From a virus: a DNA stretch of 64,000 nucleotides. Positions 58,981 to 64,000 of the stretch are shown in pieces. The position numbers and the translations under genes are program-made. The DNA lies in IMG/VR virus record IMGVR_UViG_3300031669_000003, positions 1 to 64,000 of that record; one strand, written 5' to 3'. Below the pieces are notes generated by a model. The model saw only the letters and a program-made list of their open reading frames with translations, had not been told where the DNA came from and did not search any database. Each line of letters begins with the position of its first letter. The stretch's first letter is position 1.

Positions 58981-60225
58981 TCAGACCACCTCAACGTCAA
59001 TTTGCTTCGCGAACATGACCTGCGGCATCCGCAGGACCTGGGACCCGGCTTCCTCGAGGACCACGGCCTTCTCGTAGTCCTTGTCCTTCAACTCGTGGGC
59101 CTGGAAGGTGATGGCCTGGGCCATGGCGAAACGTGTGCGCCCGTGATCTTGCGTCTCCTCGATGTACTTGGAGAGGATGCCTTTGCTGATCTCATCGCCG
59201 AAGGAGAACTTGTCGGAGATGTTCAGGATTGCCTGTTCCGGGTGATCCACCGGCCATCCGGCGTTCTCGGCGAACAGGTCGGCGATGGCCTGGAATTTCT
59301 CGGCCACCAGGCACGCCTTAATGACGTCCCTCATGCGGGCGAAGAGGGAGGCGTTCATCTTCCGGATCGTGTCGTGGGACAAGATGTCCATGTCTTTGTA
59401 CTCGGATCCCACGTGGATCTGGGAAAGTTCTTCCGTCGACACCAGTAGGTTGGTGCACGAAAAGACCAGGAGAGTGGGCACCACGACCATCTGGGCGAGG
59501 CCTACGTCGGAGTTCTTCACTCGGAGGCCGGCACCACAGGGAACACGGATCATTTTGTGGCCGTGGCCCTTCTCTGGGAATGAGATCTCGGCCCGCATGT
59601 CGGAGAGGGTGAAGTTGAGGTGCATGCGCTCCTCGGACAGGGATCCGTCGATCTTGACGTCGTCTCGCTTAGCCTTCTCGATCTGGTCGAGGGCTATGCC
59701 GGCCACATCGAGGTTGTCGATGATCCGGTAGCCCTTGGACAGGATTGCCCGGAGAACGCCGTCGCTCCCGTTGGGCTCGAAGGCCCGGACGAGTTGGCGC
59801 TGCGTCCCGGGATCCACGCGATTTACCCTGGGTTTGGCCGTCCCGATCCGGTTGGCGATGTCGCTGTCGTGCATCCAGCGGTTAACCATGTCCGCGGCCA
59901 GATCCGGGTACTTGGCGGCCGTGAGCCGCAGGTGGTCGAGAGGGATCCTGGTGAGGTTCGAGAGATGGGTCAAGGCCACATTGGTAGGCCTGAAGGTTCC
60001 GTCGTGTCCGCTGAACGTGAACCCAAAACGGTCCCCTTCTTTTGTCCCGATGGATTTCGCCTTGAGATCATTGCGGCGGACGATGGTGTCGAATCGCGCC
60101 TTGTTCCTCGACTCCAGGGTCTTGGCCAGGTCGCTGATGGAGAGAAGCTTATTGGTTCTCTCGCCGAAAGGCTGAACGGTCGCTGCCGAGACGTCGAGTC
60201 CCGGTACCCCGTTTTTCTTCGCCAT
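58981..60225 (-). CDS. DUF932-like phage protein
   Basis: 414 residues. Features typical of the DUF932 phage/plasmid family are seen: an N-terminal region F-G-F-T-F-S-G-H-D-G-T-F, the segment V-L-R-A-I-L-S-K-G-Y-R-I-I-D-N-L-D-V near 160, and G-L-R-V-K-N-S-D-V-G near 235. Family function is unknown, with a link to plasmid and phage replication. It starts with a short basic M-A-K-K-N-G. A hairpin follows the stop. Confidence 0.7.
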   Translation of the reverse strand: MAKKNGVPGLDVSAATVQPFGERTNKLLSISDLAKTLESRNKARFDTIVRRNDLKAKSIGTKEGDRFGFTFSGHDGTFRPTNVALTHLSNLTRIPLDHLRLTAAKYPDLAADMVNRWMHDSDIANRIGTAKPRVNRVDPGTQRQLVRAFEPNGSDGVLRAILSKGYRIIDNLDVAGIALDQIEKAKRDDVKIDGSLSEERMHLNFTLSDMRAEISFPEKGHGHKMIRVPCGAGLRVKNSDVGLAQMVVVPTLLVFSCTNLLVSTEELSQIHVGSEYKDMDILSHDTIRKMNASLFARMRDVIKACLVAEKFQAIADLFAENAGWPVDHPEQAILNISDKFSFGDEISKGILSKYIEETQDHGRTRFAMAQAITFQAHELKDKDYEKAVVLEEAGSQVLRMPQVMFAKQIDVEVV

Positions 60226-60253
60226 GGATTTCTCTGCTCCTATTTCGGTGTTG

Positions 60254-60673
60254 TCAATTCCTCTCCGCCTGTGTTTTCAACTCGTCGCCCACCATTGAAT
60301 TCCTAAGGACGTTATCGAGTCGACGGAGTACGGACCCCATGGTGTCCGCGTCATCCTTGAGTACAATTCTCAAGAACGGCATGTCGTTCTTTAGGACTCT
60401 CCAGGTTGCGCCGGAGTCCTGGTACGGGCCTGTGCCTGGGTAGAGAGCGATGTCGTCGTAGGACTTCTTCAGCCTCAATATCATTGTGACGATGTCCGCT
60501 ACGGCGTTTTGAATGAGCCCCCACTCGCCTGAGCCGTGAGTGTCTGCCTGACGTCCGTAGTTTCCGTTCTCCTTCTTCTCCCAGATGAAACTATCGAGGC
60601 CAATACGACCACCTTGGGAGAGGTGAGACGTGCACAGTATCCTGAACAAGGACTCCTCGTCCTCAAACATCAT
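60254..60673 (-). CDS. Hypothetical protein coupled to DNA polymerase
   Basis: 139 residues from ATG 60673 (second ATG at 60670), with AGGAGGT upstream; it overlaps the polymerase 3' end by 11 bases. The long open frame further upstream is a shadow of the polymerase. Acidic start (F-E-D-E-E-S-L-F), basic helical C-terminal half (L-R-L-K-K-S-Y-D-D). No family recognised. Confidence 0.6.
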   Translation of the reverse strand: MMFEDEESLFRILCTSHLSQGGRIGLDSFIWEKKENGNYGRQADTHGSGEWGLIQNAVADIVTMILRLKKSYDDIALYPGTGPYQDSGATWRVLKNDMPFLRIVLKDDADTMGSVLRRLDNVLRNSMVGDELKTQAERN

Positions 60674-63600
60674 ATCCACCTCCTGCGTAGAATTCGTCAA
60701 TGGAGACGAACCCCGACGACTCTGCCACCTCGGCGATTTCATCGAACTGTTCGAAGCTGGGAACGAATTTCGAGGCCCATCTCCTCTGGTCGTCATCGAG
60801 CATGGCGACACAGGGTTTGATCCCGGATTCTGGATCAGGCATGTGTCCGATTTCCAGGATGTCGTCGTTATCCTTATCGCTCCAGGCGTCACAGATTTTC
60901 GCCGAAGCGAAGGTCGGAACTCTCAGATTGAACCAGGCGAGTTCCATGATGTACTTGACCAGGATTCCGACGTCCTGCGCCTTCTTCTCGGGAACTTCCG
61001 CACCGATTTCATCGTGGACCTGGAGGACGAGTTTGGTGCCCTTAAACTTCCTGTTCTTGACAACGTACTCCCAGATGGCCCAGCAGATGATCTTCAGGAC
61101 ATCGGCAGCCGATCCCTGGATGATGAAGTTGAGGAGTTTACCGGCGGAGATGAAACTTTCCGTGAAATGACGCTCCCGGCCCGAGAGGGTTTTGAACATT
61201 CTCTGTCCCTCGTTCCAGCACCCATCGAGATACTCCATGCTTTCGGGGATTCCTGAGTAGAGGGACATGAACGCGTTCCGGAATCTGTCGGCACCCTGGA
61301 TGTCGTACTCGCCGTCTTCCTTGAAGAGTTTCGCGTAGACGGCGAAGCCGGCGGCCATCATGCCGTAGCAGTTATGGGATACGAGTCCGTTAGCGATGAA
61401 GCTGTGATCGTCGGCGACGGTGAAATCATGGACGGTAGTCGGTTCGACATAGTCTATCGTGACTCTTGTAATCTTCTCCTCGGCGTCGAATCGTTTCTTT
61501 GGTTCGTAGTTCTTACCCACGACTTTGACAGTCGGAATGCTTACGAGGAATCGAATCTTGCTATTCTGCCCGACGACCCCGACGGCCGCCGATATATCCT
61601 TGCCATAGTCGTAGACTCTTGAGTTGATTCCGACGCTGTCGAGAAGCCGTATCACGTCATTCAATAGGCCACGGCTCTTGGATGCGTAGGTGATCTGCGC
61701 CCGTCTTCTCGTGACAGAGACGGATCCATCTCCGTCCCATAGAGATCCGAGAACCTCGAGACGAGCCTTCCTATTCAGCGAGAACACGGATTCTGGTATC
61801 CGCTTTCCTATGGATTCCTTTACGCCGAACTTCCTGAGGTGTTTCTCGAACACACTTTTGGGGGCGGAGATGTGGGGAGATCCATCAAGGTCGTACCATT
61901 TGAATCCGAGGTACTTGTCCATCTTCTCTGCCACTAAGGGATTGACATTCGGGTCCTGAGAAATCTTGTATCTGGAGTTGCTGTAACTTCCCTCGGACAG
62001 GAACCAGCCGAGTAGGGCGCAGGACTCTTTCGGGGCTTTATCTCCATTGGAATATCCCCTGCCATGGTAGACGAGGTAGTTTCCAGTTTTGAGTCGGCCC
62101 ATTTCGACCCATCCCTTGCCTCCTTTCATACCGTTGGCAGAGGGGAAGTATCTTTCAAGCATGTGGTCGGGAGTGCCTGTGATGATCTTGCCGGTCGATG
62201 TCTCGACGGTAACGAGCGTCTTCGTTTTGAGTCTCTGAAGTGCTGTCACGGATCGCCACCCGGTTCTCGTCATGACCAGGTCGCCAATCTCGATCTTCTC
62301 GATGGGTCTGTAGCCGTCGATAGTCAGGATCTGCGTTCCGGCTACGAGACACAGACCGAAGTTGAGATTCTTCGCCAGCTTCCTTCCGATGTCGAATCCC
62401 ACCATCTGGGAGACGAACGACTTCGTCGATGCGTGGACGTCTCCCGTGTAGTAGGTGATGCCGTCGTGGTGAACACACTCCTGGTAGATCTTCATGAGAT
62501 TGGCGTCACCTGTTACGTGGGCGATCAGTCTCAATTCGATCTGGCTCAGGTCCGCGCTGAGGAACTTCTTTCCCCGTGGGGCCGCGAATGCTTCTCGGAT
62601 CTTGGGTCCGAGTTGCTGGATTCGTTCGTCGTACTCATGGGGCTTTGATCTCGCTGGTATGTTCTGGAGGTTAGGCCCAGATGAGGAGGCGCGGCCTGTC
62701 TTGCGTGCTCCGATTGGGTTGAACTTGGCATAGATTCTATGATTCTTGTCTTCGAGAGACTTCAGTCGCATCTTATGGACGTAGGTCCCGTAGAGTTTCT
62801 TCAGGGATTTGAAGTTCAGGATCATCTGCGGAAGCGGGTGCTTAATCCGCATCAGATTCTTCTCATTCGTTCCCCTATTCCCTGAGTAGTCTGTGAACCC
62901 GTGGATATCATAAAGGACGTTGGCAACCTGCTGGGGCGAGTTAGGGTTGAATTCCATCTTTGCAAGGTTGAAGACCTCGGCCTCGAACTCGTTAATGAGA
63001 GGGACGAAGATGTCCTCCAGTTTCTGGAGTCGATCCGGATTCACATGGATGCCGGACACTTCCATTGCCGCCGCGGCGAACGTGGTCTTGATCTCCATGC
63101 CGGCCCATCGATCGAGTCCTCGGTTTGTGAGATATCTGCGGAGGAAGTAGAAGAGCCTGAGCGTTTGCCGCGCATCGTCCTCGGCGTACTCGCGCTTCTG
63201 GGCATCTGCTTCGGCCTCGAGGTGAACCATGTCCGCTTTGAGGTCTCCGATCTTCCGGTTCATAGCCTCGATGGTTTCGTTCTTGATCTGGCTTCCGAAC
63301 TTCCTTTCGATGTAAGCGTCGACCTTCGCCTGGTAGATAGATCTCTCCTCTCGGTCCTCCTTTTTCCTGCGGCCCTTGAACCTCTCCTTCAATTCGTTTC
63401 CGAGCCGCTTTATTTCGCTCTTCGCTTCCTTGTTGATCTCGGTGATGATCTGGGACTTTCTCTCCTCGAGGTCAACTATAACCTTCTCGCTTTGACGAAT
63501 CATCATCATGGCTGGAGAGTAGATGTACGCCTCCTCGTACGTGACCATCTTGTAGCCGAAGATCCGATCGACCATCTCTTTCAACCCGTGAGGGATCATC

Positions 63601-63935
63601 CCCTTGTAGAGCCACGATAGGGGGAGCGTATCGATAACCTTTGCCTGGACGTCGTTCAAGTTGAAGATCCCATTGAAGTGGAGGACCTCGAGGTCGAATC
63701 GGATGATGTTGTGTCCGATGACGCGAAGACTCGGGCGCCTCAGTTGTTCTTTGACGAACGATATGACCTCCGAGGTCGGAGGGACGGCCACAGCTACCGT
63801 GGCCGTCCCTTTACCCGAAGCCATTGCGACGAGTTCGACCTTGGCTTCCCTCGATATTTTGGAGGTCGTCTCAAGGTCGAGAGATAGGATGCCGTACTCG
63901 TCGATCTTATCCCTGAGGAGCCTGAACTTGGACAT
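60663..63935 (-). CDS. polA: Family A DNA polymerase with exonuclease domain and one intein
   Basis: 1,090 residues; 763 without the intein. Proofreading domain: Exo I L-S-L-D-L-E-T-T (17-24), Exo II G-H-N-I-I-R-F-D (about 75), Exo III Y-A-E-D-D-A-R-Q-T (about 250). Between Exo II and III there is a long charged coiled-coil insertion (about 150-245), unusual for the family. Polymerase motif A S-A-D-L-S-Q-I-E-L (460), motif B R-K-L-A-K-N-L-N-F-G interrupted by the intein after residue 528, motif C V-L-Q-V-H-D-E-I (H974-E976). It should be the replicative enzyme. The start overlaps the upstream stop (TGATG). Confidence 0.93.
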   Translation of the reverse strand: MSKFRLLRDKIDEYGILSLDLETTSKISREAKVELVAMASGKGTATVAVAVPPTSEVISFVKEQLRRPSLRVIGHNIIRFDLEVLHFNGIFNLNDVQAKVIDTLPLSWLYKGMIPHGLKEMVDRIFGYKMVTYEEAYIYSPAMMMIRQSEKVIVDLEERKSQIITEINKEAKSEIKRLGNELKERFKGRRKKEDREERSIYQAKVDAYIERKFGSQIKNETIEAMNRKIGDLKADMVHLEAEADAQKREYAEDDARQTLRLFYFLRRYLTNRGLDRWAGMEIKTTFAAAAMEVSGIHVNPDRLQKLEDIFVPLINEFEAEVFNLAKMEFNPNSPQQVANVLYDIHGFTDYSGNRGTNEKNLMRIKHPLPQMILNFKSLKKLYGTYVHKMRLKSLEDKNHRIYAKFNPIGARKTGRASSSGPNLQNIPARSKPHEYDERIQQLGPKIREAFAAPRGKKFLSADLSQIELRLIAHVTGDANLMKIYQECVHHDGITYYTGDVHASTKSFVSQMVGFDIGRKLAKNLNFGLCLVAGTQILTIDGYRPIEKIEIGDLVMTRTGWRSVTALQRLKTKTLVTVETSTGKIITGTPDHMLERYFPSANGMKGGKGWVEMGRLKTGNYLVYHGRGYSNGDKAPKESCALLGWFLSEGSYSNSRYKISQDPNVNPLVAEKMDKYLGFKWYDLDGSPHISAPKSVFEKHLRKFGVKESIGKRIPESVFSLNRKARLEVLGSLWDGDGSVSVTRRRAQITYASKSRGLLNDVIRLLDSVGINSRVYDYGKDISAAVGVVGQNSKIRFLVSIPTVKVVGKNYEPKKRFDAEEKITRVTIDYVEPTTVHDFTVADDHSFIANGLVSHNCYGMMAAGFAVYAKLFKEDGEYDIQGADRFRNAFMSLYSGIPESMEYLDGCWNEGQRMFKTLSGRERHFTESFISAGKLLNFIIQGSAADVLKIICWAIWEYVVKNRKFKGTKLVLQVHDEIGAEVPEKKAQDVGILVKYIMELAWFNLRVPTFASAKICDAWSDKDNDDILEIGHMPDPESGIKPCVAMLDDDQRRWASKFVPSFEQFDEIAEVAESSGFVSIDEFYAGGGYDV
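61371..62351 (-). other. Intein in DNA polymerase motif B
   Basis: 327 residues (529-855). Starts C-L-V-A-G-T-Q-I-L-T, block B T-P-D-H, LAGLIDADG-like motifs F-L-S-E-G and L-W-D-G-D-G, block F V-H-D-F-T-V-A, ends V-S-H-N followed by Cys. Removal joins N-L-N-F-G-L to C-Y-G-M, the conserved O-helix sequence. All splicing residues are canonical. Confidence 0.93.
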
Positions 63936-64000
63936 CAGAGGTTACCCTTCTGGAAAGGGTCGAAAGCCTTGTTTCCATCCTCGATGTCATCGAGGTCATC
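63935..64000 (-). CDS. C-terminal end of an upstream replication protein (partial)
   Basis: A frame enters from the right edge on the - strand and ends at TGA 63937-63935, overlapping the polymerase ATG. The visible 21 residues are acidic then aromatic: D-D-L-D-D-I-E-D-G then A-F-D-P-F-Q-K-G-N-L. An acidic C-terminal tip with Phe is common on single-stranded DNA-binding proteins, but this fragment is too short to assign. Confidence 0.55.
   Translation of the reverse strand, partial: DDLDDIEDGNKAFDPFQKGNL

Overview
The window is a contiguous piece of a large tailed-phage genome. It shows no ribosomal RNA, recognisable tRNA, CRISPR or insertion-sequence signal. Genes are packed with ATGA/GTGA start-stop overlaps and good Shine-Dalgarno sites. 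A contractile-tail (myovirus) lifestyle is inferred from a sheath-like protein followed by a tube-like protein, together with an HK97-type major capsid protein and a large terminase. The host cannot be named from the sequence; the bacterial-type sigma factor and Shine-Dalgarno sites indicate a bacterium.

Layout: positions 1-42.7 kb are all on the + strand and hold the virion and late genes. In order these are beta-helix fibre-type proteins; small membrane/coiled-coil genes and a permuted papain-like hydrolase candidate; a 2,868-codon gene for a fused bacterial-type RNA polymerase beta-beta' chain; a baseplate-like protein; large terminase; three unassigned virion-type genes; a head protease-like protein; small coiled-coil genes; decoration-like protein and major capsid protein; connector-type genes; sheath and tube. 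Positions 42.7-64 kb are all on the - strand and hold the replication, repair and regulatory genes: family A DNA polymerase, SF2 helicase, RecA, family 4 uracil-DNA glycosylase, Cas4-like nuclease, Hjc-like nuclease, RNase H, RuvC-like resolvase, DNA methyltransferase, DnaQ-like exonuclease, many small zinc-ribbon proteins, and at the distal end a sigma-70 family factor. The two blocks converge on a rho-independent terminator at 42720-42755.

The most striking property is the intein load. Six inteins (2,293 codons, about 10.7% of the window), each with LAGLIDADG-like motifs, sit in three essential genes: two in the RNA polymerase, three in the protease-like head gene (two of them separated by only 14 extein residues), and one in motif B of the DNA polymerase. 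The insert in the catalytic NADFDGD loop of the RNA polymerase lacks a normal first residue, block B histidine and penultimate histidine, so its splicing is in doubt.

The working model (inference) is that the phage supplies its own beta-beta' core and its own sigma factor, so it may run a private transcription programme. The RNA polymerase gene lies among virion genes, which raises the possibility that it is packaged and injected. No alpha or omega subunit and no portal gene could be recognised here. Other oddities are an in-frame UGA that splits the terminase nuclease domain, two places with long same-strand overlapping reading frames, a gene broken at an A7 run, and lysine-rich histone-like tails on several proteins including RecA.
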